Notes: a model not told the origin generated them from the letters alone. Positions 8,891 through 18,527 are shown, counted from the first letter of the stretch. The stretch is 64,000 nt of DNA from Gammaproteobacteria bacterium (GCA_006218035.1 VBWC01000008.1:1-64000), one strand, 5' to 3'. Translations and numbers: made by a program.

Positions 8891-9097
8891 ATGAATAACT
8901 CTCTGAATTACTCGGGTTTTAGTGACATGTTTTTTGACGCGACAATCAACAACGCGACCAACGCCAGCCAGCGCGCGCACTCCGCCACAAACCTGATGCA
9001 AATCGGAAGCCCCGGGCAACGGATAGTATTGATCGACAGCGCCAGCCGCTTGCCGGTCGCCGAGAATACAACCGAGACGGAGGTGGAGACACAATAG
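8891..9097 (+). CDS. Small hypothetical protein (68 aa), Asn/Thr/Ser-rich
   Basis: ATG 8891 is preceded by AGAGGTG at good spacing, which supports translation. The product begins MNNSLNYSGFSDMFFDATIN, has NNATNASQRAHSATNLMQIG in the middle, and ends in a glutamate/threonine-rich tail (ENTTETEVETQ). There is no signal peptide, membrane helix or cysteine. I do not recognise a family. It lies 0.6 kb beyond an operon for peptide-bond-forming enzymes, so it could be a peptide substrate, but that is inference only. Confidence 0.5.
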   Translation: MNNSLNYSGFSDMFFDATINNATNASQRAHSATNLMQIGSPGQRIVLIDSASRLPVAENTTETEVETQ

Positions 9098-9244
9098 ATA
9101 ATCGATCGGGCGGCGCGTCACGATGCCGACACGCCGCCTCCTGCACGAAACTTACCGCAGCGATCCGGTGGCAACTACCGTAGTATTATTTACATCGCCT
9201 TCGAATTCTGTATACTTCCGCCCCATTTGTAATGGGGAAATAAC

Positions 9245-10831
9245 GTGGACTACTCTCCTGACGCACCCCGCCGACCGGTCGTCCTGATCGTGCTCGATGG
9301 CCTGGGTATCAACCCGGATCAACACAACAACGCCATCGCCGACGCCCATACGCCGCTGCTCGATCATTATTTCGCAGCATATCCGTTGACCACGCTGCAG
9401 GCCTCCGGGCGCGCGGTTGGTCTGCCTGACGGTCAAATGGGAAATTCGGCGGTGGGTCATCTGACGATGGGGTGCGGTTCCGTCATTCGCCAGGATCTGG
9501 TGCGCATTGATGACGCGATTGCAAGCGGCGAATTTTCCAACAATCCGGCGTTAACCAAAGCGATTAGAACAGCCGCATCGAACCGTCGGCCGGTCCACCT
9601 TTTTGGCCTGCTCTCCGATGGTGGAGTACACAGCCATATTCGCCACCTGCTGGCATTGATCCGCTTATGCGCCCTGCACGGTGCCGTGCCACTGCTACAC
9701 GTGGTCACGGACGGCCGTGATTCACCGCCCCGCTCGGCGCTGTCTTTTCTGGATCAGGTTGAACCCGCCCTGCTGGAAGCGGGCGGGGCTTGCGCAACGG
9801 TCACAGGCAGGTATTACGCGCTGGATCGGGACCAGCGCTGGGATCGCACCCAACGTGCCTGGCGGGCGCTGACACTGAATGACGGGGAACGTTTTCATAC
9901 CGCCCAGCGAGCTGTCCAGAATTCTTATGGCCGCGGCATTACCGACGAATTCATCGAACCGGCCATTCTGCCGGCGGCGGTGCCGCTGCAGGCCAGCGAT
10001 CAGCTGATCTGTTTTAACTACCGCAAGGATCGGCCACGCCAGATTATTGCGGCGCTCGGGTTGGCGATGTTTGACGATTTCGACCGGCACAACGCGCCCC
10101 GTCCGACCGTCACCTGCATGATGCCTTACAATCGCGCGTTCGACCTGCCCTATGCCTACGAACCCGAAATACCGGCCGCGACTCTCGGCGAGGCCATCAG
10201 CAATGCGGGGCTGAAACAATTTCGTTGCGCCGAAACCGAGAAATACGCGCACGTCACCTACTTCTTTAATGGCGGCCGCAGCGATCCCTTCCCGGGCGAG
10301 ACGCAAACGCTGATACCGTCGCCAAAAGTTGCCACCTATGATCTGCAGCCGGAAATGAGCGCACAAGAAGTGGCCGACACGGCAATCAATGCGATACGGG
10401 CCGAAGAATACGCGTTCATACTCGTCAACTTCGCCAACGGCGACATGGTCGGCCATACCGCGGTCCCCGAGGCCGTCATAAAAGCAGTGGAAACACTGGA
10501 TCGCGAGGCGGGGCGGGTTATCCAGGCGGCCGAGGCCGGCGGCTATTCGGTTATACTGACATCGGATCACGGCAACTGCGAAGAGATTCGAAATCCGCGC
10601 ACGAATGCGCGTAACACACAGCATACGGTTTACCCGGTACCGTGCCTCGTGATGGATTCAATGACCTGGTCACTGCACGAGCACTGTGGCCTGGCGAACA
10701 TCGCACCTACGGTTCTGCAACTGATGGGGCTGGAAAAGCCGCGCCAGATGCTCGCCAAGTCGCTATGCGCGGGCGCAGTAACCGGCGTGCGCGAGGATAC
10801 GCCCAGGACGATGATGGCCGGAGCCGCCTAG
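9245..10831 (+). CDS. gpmI: 2,3-bisphosphoglycerate-independent phosphoglycerate mutase
   Basis: A 528-residue protein that interconverts 3- and 2-phosphoglycerate in glycolysis and gluconeogenesis, in the cytoplasm. Visible motifs: VLIVLDGLGIN (first metal Asp), GNSAVGHLTMGCG (phosphorylated serine), VTDGRDSPP, FFNGGRSDPFPGE, NFANGDMVGHT and SDHGNCEE (Mn sites). The GTG start at 9245 has GGGG about eight bases upstream. The usual length is 510-515, and the C-terminus here carries a short extra tail. The nucleophile loop reads SAVGH where SEVGH is common. Monocistronic; the convergent glutamate dehydrogenase ends 15 bases away. Confidence 0.95.
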   Translation: MDYSPDAPRRPVVLIVLDGLGINPDQHNNAIADAHTPLLDHYFAAYPLTTLQASGRAVGLPDGQMGNSAVGHLTMGCGSVIRQDLVRIDDAIASGEFSNNPALTKAIRTAASNRRPVHLFGLLSDGGVHSHIRHLLALIRLCALHGAVPLLHVVTDGRDSPPRSALSFLDQVEPALLEAGGACATVTGRYYALDRDQRWDRTQRAWRALTLNDGERFHTAQRAVQNSYGRGITDEFIEPAILPAAVPLQASDQLICFNYRKDRPRQIIAALGLAMFDDFDRHNAPRPTVTCMMPYNRAFDLPYAYEPEIPAATLGEAISNAGLKQFRCAETEKYAHVTYFFNGGRSDPFPGETQTLIPSPKVATYDLQPEMSAQEVADTAINAIRAEEYAFILVNFANGDMVGHTAVPEAVIKAVETLDREAGRVIQAAEAGGYSVILTSDHGNCEEIRNPRTNARNTQHTVYPVPCLVMDSMTWSLHEHCGLANIAPTVLQLMGLEKPRQMLAKSLCAGAVTGVREDTPRTMMAGAA

Positions 10832-10845
10832 CAGATCATCCCTGC

Positions 10846-12252
10846 TCAGGGCCAGATACCGCGTTGCAAGGTGACCAGCGCGAGCCGTTCGACCGCCACC
10901 ACCAGTGCCGCCGTACGCAGATCAACCGGCGCGGCCGCCACCGCCTCACTTGCGCCCGACGTGGCGTCGGCACCGCCATCCTGCAGCGTCTGCCACCGGT
11001 CTACCACTACATCCACCGCGCGATACATCTTGCTCAGCAGCTTGCGATTGACGTGATCGAGGTCCCATTGCTCGTTGTCGATGTTCTGCACCCACTCAAA
11101 ATAACTGACCGTCACACCGCCGGCGTTGGCGAGAATATCCGGGATCACTACAATGCCTTTCCTGGCAAGAATGACGTCAGCGTCCGGGGTCACCGGCCCG
11201 TTGGCCGCCTCGACGACAAGCTTCGCCTTGACGCGGTGAGCGTTATCCCGGCGAATCTGGCTGCTGATCGCCGCCGGAACCAGAACGTCGCACTCGATCT
11301 CCATCATCTCCTCGTTAGTCACGGTGCGCGTATCCGGCAGCCCGACGACGGTACCGTGCTCCTTCTTGTAGGCGGCCACCTTGCCAAGATCGAGGCCGGC
11401 TTCGCGATAGATCCCGCCCTGCGAATCACTCACCGCCACCACGGTGGCACCGGCCGTCTTGAACAAGTCGGCGGCAATGGCACCGACCTGGCCATATCCC
11501 TGAATAACCACGCGCGCACCTGACAGATTGTCGCGATGGGGAACAAGCTTTTTAGAAAGAAATCGCTCCGTTGCCAGCAGGCACCCGCGCGCGGTAGCTT
11601 CGCGGCGACCGAGTGAACCGCCGATGCCGATCGGCTTCCCGGTGACTACCGGCAGATTGTTCCGGTCCGGATGCAACATGTGGTACGTGTCATAAATCCA
11701 CGCCATGGTCTGTTCATTCGTGTACATATCCGGCGCCGGGATATCGGCATGCGGACCGATGTTGTCACCCAGTTCGGTAATGAAGCGCCGGGTAATGCGG
11801 CGCAATTCCGCTTCGGATAATGTCTTGGTATCGCACACCACGCCGCCCTTGGCGCCACCGAACGGCACATCGATCAACGCGCACTTCCAGGTCATTAGCG
11901 CAGCCAGCGCCGTCGTCTCGCGGCGCGTCACGGTCGGGTGGTAGCGGATGCCACCCTTGCCGGCTCCCAGCAGGCGGCTGTGCAGAACGCGGTAACCGCG
12001 AAACATGCGTACCGATCCGTCGTCCATCTCCACCGGAAAACAGACCGAGACCGTGCGTTTCGGCGAGGTCAGAAAATCGATAATGCCGCGCTTGAGACCC
12101 TTGATATGGGCGGCGGCGCGTTGAAACTGCTGCCGGTAAATATGAACCGGATCGAGATCTTCAAGCTGCGCGTCATCCCCGGCGCACTTGCTGGACTTCA
12201 AGATTGACAAGGACGGCCGGTCTTTCACTATTTTCCTTTCGTCGATATACAT
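10846..12252 (-). CDS. Glu/Leu/Phe/Val dehydrogenase (glutamate dehydrogenase family)
   Basis: A 468-residue NAD(P)-dependent amino-acid dehydrogenase that reversibly aminates 2-oxoglutarate or a similar keto acid. GKGGIRYHP and CALIDVPFGGAKGGV (catalytic Lys) form the substrate domain, ADIPAPDMYTN binds substrate, and VVIQGYGQVGAIAADL is the Rossmann dinucleotide loop. The end holds GGVTVSYFEWVQN, a family signature. The length fits, with a longer N-terminus and an Ala-rich C-terminal stretch (GADATSGASEAVAAAP). It is one of several nitrogen-assimilation genes in the window. Coenzyme choice is not determined. Confidence 0.93.
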   Translation of the reverse strand: MYIDERKIVKDRPSLSILKSSKCAGDDAQLEDLDPVHIYRQQFQRAAAHIKGLKRGIIDFLTSPKRTVSVCFPVEMDDGSVRMFRGYRVLHSRLLGAGKGGIRYHPTVTRRETTALAALMTWKCALIDVPFGGAKGGVVCDTKTLSEAELRRITRRFITELGDNIGPHADIPAPDMYTNEQTMAWIYDTYHMLHPDRNNLPVVTGKPIGIGGSLGRREATARGCLLATERFLSKKLVPHRDNLSGARVVIQGYGQVGAIAADLFKTAGATVVAVSDSQGGIYREAGLDLGKVAAYKKEHGTVVGLPDTRTVTNEEMMEIECDVLVPAAISSQIRRDNAHRVKAKLVVEAANGPVTPDADVILARKGIVVIPDILANAGGVTVSYFEWVQNIDNEQWDLDHVNRKLLSKMYRAVDVVVDRWQTLQDGGADATSGASEAVAAAPVDLRTAALVVAVERLALVTLQRGIWP

Positions 12253-12382
12253 CGCGACTTAATTATATAGCAAAATTTGCCGCTAATTTACTTGACTGCT
12301 CGCCGGCTGCGTTGTTGATGCGAAAAATGATATAAAACTGCTTTAAGCGATGCACGCCGCCAAAGCGGCACACGGATATCTC

Positions 12383-13174
12383 ATGGAAACAAAATTATTC
12401 GAGGACAGAACCCGCGTCAGTGCGCGGACACTATTCGTTGGTCACCGCATAGACCTGCGGGCCTTCGAGCTCACCAGACGGTTGGCGATATCGCCGTTGC
12501 TCGTTGATGCAGGATCACACGGCTGCGCCGTCCTGTTCCGCTACGGAGTTGTGGCGCTTTTCGGCCTGAGTGCCAGCGAGGAAGTCAGCTTTCTCGCCGA
12601 ACTGAAGCCGCTGATCATTGAGCCGATTGAAACGACTGTTCATGAAGACGTGGTTATCGAACTCGGCGATGAAAGCAAGGAAGGCATAGTGGGGCCGAAC
12701 ATTGTGTTGCGCGAATTTACGATCGAGCGCCTGCAGCTGATCGCCGATGTATTGTCCAAAAGCGTCGTGCTGGAGTACTACGAACGACGTATCGCCAGCA
12801 GTTTTGACCGGATCGAACCGTTCGCTCACGAACTGCAAACCGGCGGGCAACATCGCGGACCGGGCAAGGAATTATTGCGGCATATCGGCGATACGCTGTC
12901 GATCAATGCGATGATGGTCGGACGCGTGGAAATCAGTGAAAAACCGGAGCTACTCTGGGAGCAGCCGAAACTCGAAGGACTCTACCTGCGACTGGAAAGC
13001 GAGTACGAACTGCGCGAACGACACTTGTCTCTGGAGCGGAAACTCGCACTGATATCGCAAACCGCCGGAACATTCTTGAGACTGCTGCAGGACAAACGTA
13101 CATTGCGTGTCGAGTGGTATATCGTGATCCTGATTTTAGTTGAAATCATTATCTCCGTTTCTAAAATGTTCTAA
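12383..13174 (+). CDS. RMD1/DUF155 family membrane-anchored protein
   Basis: About 263 residues. The middle carries the RMD1/YagE (DUF155) domain: GCAVLFRYGVVALFGLS, then LREFTIERLQLIADVLSKSV. Residues about 150-240 are helical and charged. A single C-terminal transmembrane helix (WYIVILILVEIIISVS) follows a conserved R-x-E-W end, the usual architecture of this family. Eukaryotic relatives sit in mitochondrial membranes and support translation and the cytoskeleton; the bacterial role is unknown. The start is ATG 12383; ATG 12350 in the same frame is also possible. It is divergent from glutamate dehydrogenase. Confidence 0.88.
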   Translation: METKLFEDRTRVSARTLFVGHRIDLRAFELTRRLAISPLLVDAGSHGCAVLFRYGVVALFGLSASEEVSFLAELKPLIIEPIETTVHEDVVIELGDESKEGIVGPNIVLREFTIERLQLIADVLSKSVVLEYYERRIASSFDRIEPFAHELQTGGQHRGPGKELLRHIGDTLSINAMMVGRVEISEKPELLWEQPKLEGLYLRLESEYELRERHLSLERKLALISQTAGTFLRLLQDKRTLRVEWYIVILILVEIIISVSKMF

Positions 13175-13207
13175 CAGGCTACCTGGCCGGCCTGGCAGAC
13201 CACGTCG

Positions 13208-13842
13208 TCAGGTCGATGCCCAGACGAACGGCAGCAGCGTCATTATCGGCAATGTGATCGGTAAGATGCCGATAATATTCGGCCAAAAGCCTGCGCTCGC
13301 CATCTGCGGCATGGTGATCCGGCAACTCGAGAACACGATCGCATTTGGAGCGTTGCCGCCGGCGACATGAACGCGAAGGACGCCGCTATTGCGGCCGCCA
13401 CCGTCGGGCCCAGCGGATGGATCTACATCGCCAGCGCCAACGCGCCGGTAACCAGCAACATCAAAGTCGCCGTCGCGGTATCGGACGTGACTTCGGTTAG
13501 TAAAATCACCAGTAACACGATCGCAAAAATGACGTAGGTCGGACTCACCCCCTGCAACACATCCAGCTGCCCGGCGATCAACTGGGGCAGGCCACTCGCG
13601 GCGAAACCGTTCGCCATTGCAAAGCCACACCGTAACATTGGCGGCCTTCATCGAGCCGAGCACGGGGAACAGAGCGATCGGTAACAGCGCGGTCACCGGA
13701 ATCGGAATGGCCTTCGTTACCCACCAGCAGGCCATCAATACCGCCGTGGCGGCCACCCTTATACCGGCGGGCGCCATGCCATCGGGAGCGGCGAAGCCTA
13801 TAACAGAATGAACTGCAGCGGGCCGATTACAAGACCGATCAT
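13208..13842 (-). pseudogene. DASS/SLC13 sodium-dicarboxylate transporter, internally deleted and frameshifted
   Basis: The N-terminal part reads MIGLVIGPLQFILL, then after a slip MACWWVTKAIPIPVTALLPI and on to LFPVLGSMKAANV, which is typical DASS. The remaining fragments, in other frames, are FAMANGFAASGLPQLIAGQL, then TEVTSDTATATLML and NAPNAIVFSSCRITMPQM, with the end IIGILPITLPIMTLLPFVWA. A normal member has about 450-500 residues; here over half, mainly the central helices, is gone and at least three frame changes remain. Clearly a relic, since no simple sequencing error can restore it. Confidence 0.8.
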
Positions 13843-13913
13843 CTACCTGGCGCGCGTCGCCTCCACGGTAGGTAAACTCCAGTCCGGCTACGTTAACAAA
13901 TCAAAATACCAAT

Positions 13914-14288
13914 CTATTTCAGATCGATATTGATTTTACTCAACGTGACGAAGAAATTCAGATTTCTTGTCAGGTGAGCCTTGTCGAAAACTATGCCGAT
14001 CCGATATATCCCGTTTCCTGTTGGTGACACGGGCTTGCACCAGCAGACGGTCCCGCGAACACTGAGCGGCGACGCACCGACCGCGACCGTAACCTCGACA
14101 GCGATTCCGATTTTCAGCGACACCGGCGAATGGACCCCGATGCCGCCCGGGGTAAGGTCGACGATCCGCACCAACGGATGAGATTGGCTTCCGACACGCA
14201 GCTCCACCCTGCCGGCGTCCAGAAGGCTGGCCTTTAACGGCGTACGCCGGTATTTACGCTTGTCTTCAGGTGCCGCGTCGCGCGTCAT
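13914..14288 (-). CDS. PilZ domain protein A
   Basis: A 124-residue protein from ATG 14288. KRKYRRTPLKASLL provides the RxxxR c-di-GMP-binding arginines and DLTPGGIGVHSP the second motif (D-x-S/T-x-x-G), followed by a beta-barrel pattern (GTVCWCKPV, YRIGIVF). PilZ domains bind cyclic di-GMP and relay it. A paralogue of exactly the same length lies upstream, and a GGDEF-EAL protein follows 1.2 kb away. A TTG start at 14375 would give a longer form but lacks a ribosome-binding site. Confidence 0.85.
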   Translation of the reverse strand: MTRDAAPEDKRKYRRTPLKASLLDAGRVELRVGSQSHPLVRIVDLTPGGIGVHSPVSLKIGIAVEVTVAVGASPLSVRGTVCWCKPVSPTGNGIYRIGIVFDKAHLTRNLNFFVTLSKINIDLK

Positions 14289-14409
14289 CGGGATATATTC
14301 CGGCAATATCCCGATCAGTGAATAATCTGTGCAAAACACACCAACCGCACTCCGCAAGACAGGCTCGCCGTGCAACTTCCTGCGACAACGGACAACTCAA
14401 CCATTGGAC

Positions 14410-14784
14410 TCACAGAAGCGGTTCAGCGTGACAAAAAAAAAGAATATTGTTCTTGGTTTCCGCCGGGTCGAATGCAATACCCAGATAATAGATCTCCGGA
14501 TCGTTGCGCAGACGCGGCGTATTCACCGCTTCGCACCAACGTACCACGCCGGACACCGTCAACACGCTGCGCCCCACCCGCATCGTCACACTGGCGATGG
14601 CGCCTTCGTCCACCGCAGCGACGACCCGCAACCCGAGTCCCAGCCGCGACAGATCGACGATATCGCCGACCGCTGTCCGCTTACCGTTTATCTGCAACTG
14701 AAATTGTATCCCGGCCCCGGGTCTCGGCGGGAAATAGACCCGGTCGAATTCCCGTCGTTCTGTCGTTGCCAGCAGGCTTCTCAT
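14410..14784 (-). CDS. PilZ domain protein B
   Basis: A 124-residue protein from ATG 14784, with GAGG nine bases upstream. RREFDRVYFPP gives the RxxxR-type arginines and DLSRLGLGLRV the D-x-S-x-x-G motif. GVVRWCEAV and YYLGIAF match the paralogue at 13914. Equal length and aligned motifs suggest an old tandem duplication. It is a likely c-di-GMP receptor; effector partner unknown. A TTG at 14805 is an alternative start. Confidence 0.85.
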   Translation of the reverse strand: MRSLLATTERREFDRVYFPPRPGAGIQFQLQINGKRTAVGDIVDLSRLGLGLRVVAAVDEGAIASVTMRVGRSVLTVSGVVRWCEAVNTPRLRNDPEIYYLGIAFDPAETKNNILFFCHAEPLL

Positions 14785-15077
14785 CGCGGCGACCTCAGCC
14801 GTCAAATTTGCGGCCTACGCAGAGGCCCCATATAGGCTGGAGCAAGAAACGTGCCCTATGCGTTCCGGCACCTTCAACGCAAGATCGGTGAATCACATGG
14901 ACGAGGCCGGCGATTCCACGACCAGATGCCACGAGTCCTGCCACACCTATCGGAAGACTTTACAGCCGACTACTTGCTACACCTGCCAGCTTAGCCCAAC
15001 TGTATGATCTAGAGGCTGATATACACCGTGGCATGGAACTTGTTTATCTATGCCGTAACAGAACTTCGGGAACCATT

Positions 15078-15401
15078 ATGAAGCCGGTAGCAGAACGGGT
15101 TATAAGCCAGAAGGCATCCAACAACGACGATCTTGCCGAGTATACGGGCGCCGACCGGTCCGCTGGCGACATCACGAATAGCAACCACGAGGAGGAGTAC
15201 GCGGTGACTATCAAGCGCAACAGCTATACGATTTCCTACTATCCGAACCGGATCGTCCTCAAGGGCATGCGTCAGGATATTCAGGACGAAGCGTCGCGTA
15301 TCCTCGGGAAATTCTCCTACAGTGCCCAACCGTACCGGATACAGTCGGAAACCACAGATTCCATCGTAATAGTACCCCGCTCGACCAGCGTTCGCCTGTA
15401 G
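15078..15401 (+). CDS. Hypothetical protein (107 aa)
   Basis: The frame begins with ATG 15078 (GGGAA seven bases upstream). The first 40 residues look disordered (MKPVAERVISQKASNNDD). The last 65 form a likely alpha/beta fold: KRNSYTISYYPNRIVLKGM, then SETTDSIVIVPRSTSVRL. A second start, GTG 15204, has a perfect GAGGAGGAG six bases upstream, so the folded part alone (65 residues) may be the real product. Family not recognised. Nothing else in the 290 bases before it. Confidence 0.5.
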   Translation: MKPVAERVISQKASNNDDLAEYTGADRSAGDITNSNHEEEYAVTIKRNSYTISYYPNRIVLKGMRQDIQDEASRILGKFSYSAQPYRIQSETTDSIVIVPRSTSVRL

Positions 15402-15796
15402 CGCCCCCCCGGGTGGCGTGTCACCGATTTACGCGGGATGAAGTAGGGTCGTACGCGCGCAGATGTTGGTGCGCAGCGTCTCGCGTCCCGGGCTGCGCTC
15501 AGACTACCACCTGAGATGATAGCCGGCCCGGCCCGACCCGGTCGCCCAACCTTCCTTGTCTCTCTCCGGACATTTCCGCCATGTGCTCGTGTAGCGAGCG
15601 CCGGCTGGCGGCGCCTTGCCACGGTCGTCGGATTACATGGCCCGGCATCGAGGCGCCGTTCCGACAACTATTCATCGCATGACAGGCATGACATTATATG
15701 GTGCTGCTAACGACGTAAGTACCAGGCGCACCCACTCCGGTCACCGAGCGCTCGGCGATGCTGCCAAATACGTAATCAATTACATGACGAAGCACT
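15402..15796. other. Intergenic region, nothing recognised
   Basis: Open frames on both strands are Arg/Pro/Ala-rich and look like GC-driven shadows. No hairpin with a T-run and no repeat was seen. Confidence 0.3.
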
Positions 15797-15982
15797 ATGG
15801 GTGACGTAGTCCCGTTCAAAATTTCCCGTCCGGCGGAGCGCCACCGCGGCAAGACCCTCTGCAAGCGCGGTTTTCATCAATGGGAAATCATAAACGACAA
15901 GCAATTCGACGTGCGCCAGGGAAAATTGGTGACGGCCTCCAAGTGCAAGCGGTGTGGCAAACGCAAGACCGAAGCGCGCTAG
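15797..15982 (+). CDS. Small zinc-ribbon-like protein (61 aa)
   Basis: Compact basic protein. LCKRGFHQWE near residue 21 and KCKRCGKRK near the C-terminus give a CxxCGK ribbon, with an upstream Cys and a His as other possible ligands. The middle is KQFDVRQGKLVTASKC. Short proteins of this pattern occur in many gammaproteobacteria with unknown function. It ends eight bases before the convergent GGDEF-EAL gene stop. Confidence 0.65.
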   Translation: MGDVVPFKISRPAERHRGKTLCKRGFHQWEIINDKQFDVRQGKLVTASKCKRCGKRKTEAR

Positions 15983-15990
15983 TGACCCGA

Positions 15991-18174
15991 TCAGGATTTT
16001 TGCCTGACGACGTCTTCCCATTTGACGACATTGTTGTTGATATTCTGGATACGCTTGCTCACCAGGCGGGATAACTTCCCTGCGGACACCGCGCGACTGA
16101 ACAGATACCCCTGCGCCTCATCGCAGCCATATTTCTTGAGTATCGCAAGCTGATCCATATTCTCCACGCCCTCGGCGATAACGTTAAGCTTTAATCCGTG
16201 CGCCATGGCCACGGCGGCCTCTACAATTGAATTATCATCCGAATCCGTCGCAGCGTCGGCAATGAACGAACGATCGATCTTGACGGTATGGATCGGAAGG
16301 CGCTTCAGGTAACTCAGGGACGAATACCCCGTACCGAAATCGTCGATGGACAGCTTGATGCCACGCGCGTGCAATTCCCGAAGCAATTCCAGGCACGCCT
16401 CCAGGTCGTGCATAAGCACGCTTTCAGTGATTTCCAGCTCCAGCATTGCCGGATCCAGCCCGGTATCGCGGATGACGGAATTCACCGTGGAAAGGAAGGA
16501 TCGCGCGCCGATCTGCCGACCGGAGATATTGACAGACACGCGAAACATACCGGCACCCCATTTTTTTGACCATGCCGCCGCGTCGCGACAGGCGCGATGC
16601 AACACCCATTCCCCGACCTCCTGAATCAAGCCCGTTTCCTCCAGCAGCGGCACAAAGTCGCCCGGAAAAATAATGCCTTCCTGCGGATCCTGCCATCGCA
16701 GCAACGCCTCTGCGCCGACAATGGTATTTGTCTTCAGATTCACGATGGGCTGGTAGAGCAGCACATACTCGCTATTCTCCAGGGCCCGCCGCAGACTGTG
16801 CTCCAGCGTCAGACGGCTGAACGCCTTTTCGCTCATGTCGGCCGAGAAAAACTTGAAGTTGTTCTTACCGGATTCCTTGGCACGATACATAGCGATGTCG
16901 GCATGCTTCATCAGCGTACCGGAATCCTCGCCGTCGCTCGGATACAAGCTGATGCCAACGCTGCCCGACATGTAAAGCTCATGACCATTAATGGAAAACG
17001 GCCGGTCGTGTATCGACAGCAACTTCTCGGCAAGCAGCGTCACGTCATCCTCGCTGGCAACGTCATTCAGAAGAATGACGAACTCGTCACCGCCGAGCCG
17101 CGCTACCGTGTCGCCCTCCCGCAGGCATGACAGAAGGCGCTCGCCAACCTGCGTCAATAACGCGTCGCCGACACCATGGCCCAGACTGTCGTTGATCGTC
17201 TTGAACCGGTCGAGATCCATGAATATCACGGCGATCCGGCGATCGTGCCAGCGCGCCCGGGCGAGCGACTGATTCAGCCGGTCGAGGAACAATGCGCGGT
17301 TTGGTAACCGCGTCAACGCGTCGTGCTGCGCCAGAAACTGCAGTTTTTCCTGTGCCTCCATGCGCTCGGTAATATCGCGCCCCGTGGTGACAAAATGCGT
17401 AATATCACCTTTGGAGTTCGTCAACGGCGTGATGGTCTGCTCCTGATAATACAACCCGCCGTGCTTACGCTTGTTGACAAAGATGTCGCTGTAGACATTG
17501 CCGTTCTGGATTTCCTTCCAGACGTTGGCATAAAACTCCGGACACTGCTTTCCCGATTTGAGCATGTCAGGCGTTTTTCCGATGACTTCGTCAGCGCGAT
17601 ACCCGGTGACTTTTTCGAATGCCGGATTCGCATACTCGACGATGCCGGCACGGTTAGTGATGAACACCACATCTGCGGTCTGATCTATCGCTCGCGACAG
17701 CTTGTGCATCGTCTCCTCGGCGGACTTCCGCGCGCTTATATCGCGCACAAACAACATACCGCCCTTATGCCCCTGCCAGACCGTCTTGCTGGCGGCTATT
17801 TCAACCGGGATCGTCATGCCGTCTTTAGCGACAAGATTGGTTTCGTAACTGTGGGTATCGCCATCACCGCCGACGTCGTCACGCAGGTGCGCGATGATGC
17901 CGTCGTATTCGTCCGGCTTGATCAGATCCTTCAAGCCGACGCCACGCATCTCCTTGTCACTGAAACCCAGCAACTCGCGGACCCGTCGATTGGCATAGAC
18001 GTGCCGGCCACCGATATTGATCAACACACCATCAGCAGTGTTGTCGGCGATCGTTCGGAATTTGTTTTCCTGTTCGTCAAGACGCGCGCGCCAATCGCGT
18101 GCAATGATATTCCTGCGTTTGGCGCCAATGACAGCAAGGCCGGCCAGAAGTGAAAGCAATATCCTTGGTAACAT
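15991..18174 (-). CDS. PAS-PAS-GGDEF-EAL cyclic-di-GMP signalling protein
   Basis: A 727-residue protein. Residues 4-20 are a membrane or signal helix. PAS domains span about 40-155 (NTADGVLINIGGRHVYANRR) and 165-285 (ADVVFITNRAGIVEYANPAF). The GGDEF domain at about 290-455 holds intact RLGGDEF, so diguanylate cyclase activity is possible. The EAL domain at about 465-715 keeps GAEALLRW, LEITESVL, SIDDFGTGYSS and IAEGVENM, so phosphodiesterase activity is likely too. Both halves appear catalytically competent; which dominates cannot be read from sequence. The PAS sensors may bind heme, flavin or small ligands. Two PilZ receptors lie nearby on the same strand. Confidence 0.95.
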   Translation of the reverse strand: MLPRILLSLLAGLAVIGAKRRNIIARDWRARLDEQENKFRTIADNTADGVLINIGGRHVYANRRVRELLGFSDKEMRGVGLKDLIKPDEYDGIIAHLRDDVGGDGDTHSYETNLVAKDGMTIPVEIAASKTVWQGHKGGMLFVRDISARKSAEETMHKLSRAIDQTADVVFITNRAGIVEYANPAFEKVTGYRADEVIGKTPDMLKSGKQCPEFYANVWKEIQNGNVYSDIFVNKRKHGGLYYQEQTITPLTNSKGDITHFVTTGRDITERMEAQEKLQFLAQHDALTRLPNRALFLDRLNQSLARARWHDRRIAVIFMDLDRFKTINDSLGHGVGDALLTQVGERLLSCLREGDTVARLGGDEFVILLNDVASEDDVTLLAEKLLSIHDRPFSINGHELYMSGSVGISLYPSDGEDSGTLMKHADIAMYRAKESGKNNFKFFSADMSEKAFSRLTLEHSLRRALENSEYVLLYQPIVNLKTNTIVGAEALLRWQDPQEGIIFPGDFVPLLEETGLIQEVGEWVLHRACRDAAAWSKKWGAGMFRVSVNISGRQIGARSFLSTVNSVIRDTGLDPAMLELEITESVLMHDLEACLELLRELHARGIKLSIDDFGTGYSSLSYLKRLPIHTVKIDRSFIADAATDSDDNSIVEAAVAMAHGLKLNVIAEGVENMDQLAILKKYGCDEAQGYLFSRAVSAGKLSRLVSKRIQNINNNVVKWEDVVRQKS

Positions 18175-18527
18175 CCGCCGCCCCTCCCTGTTTGGTCAAT
18201 CCGCCCAGTAACAGACTAACGATCCGTGATTAAAGCAACATTCGGACCAAAACGGATTAACTCTCCGAGACTTACGACTAACAACATCGATTCTCGGTTA
18301 GACCGGCCCAGCGCGCTCAGTAACGCTTAAAGATCACAAAAAAACGCCCGTCCCCGATGGACCGAGTCACCTTTCTGACTCCCGACGCGATTTCGTCCGT
18401 TTGCCGCCGCCGCGGCGTTAGTTTTCAGGCGAACAGCCGGCGACATTGGCGACCGTCATACAACGCCAAGAACGTCACGCACCGGGCGACCACTGTCGTA
18501 ACAGGCACCTGACACGGTCAGGACCGA
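18175..18527. other. Intergenic region between the GGDEF-EAL and cytochrome genes
   Basis: No open frame with a ribosome-binding site and no clear terminator. It should contain the promoter of the minus-strand GGDEF-EAL gene. Confidence 0.3.
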
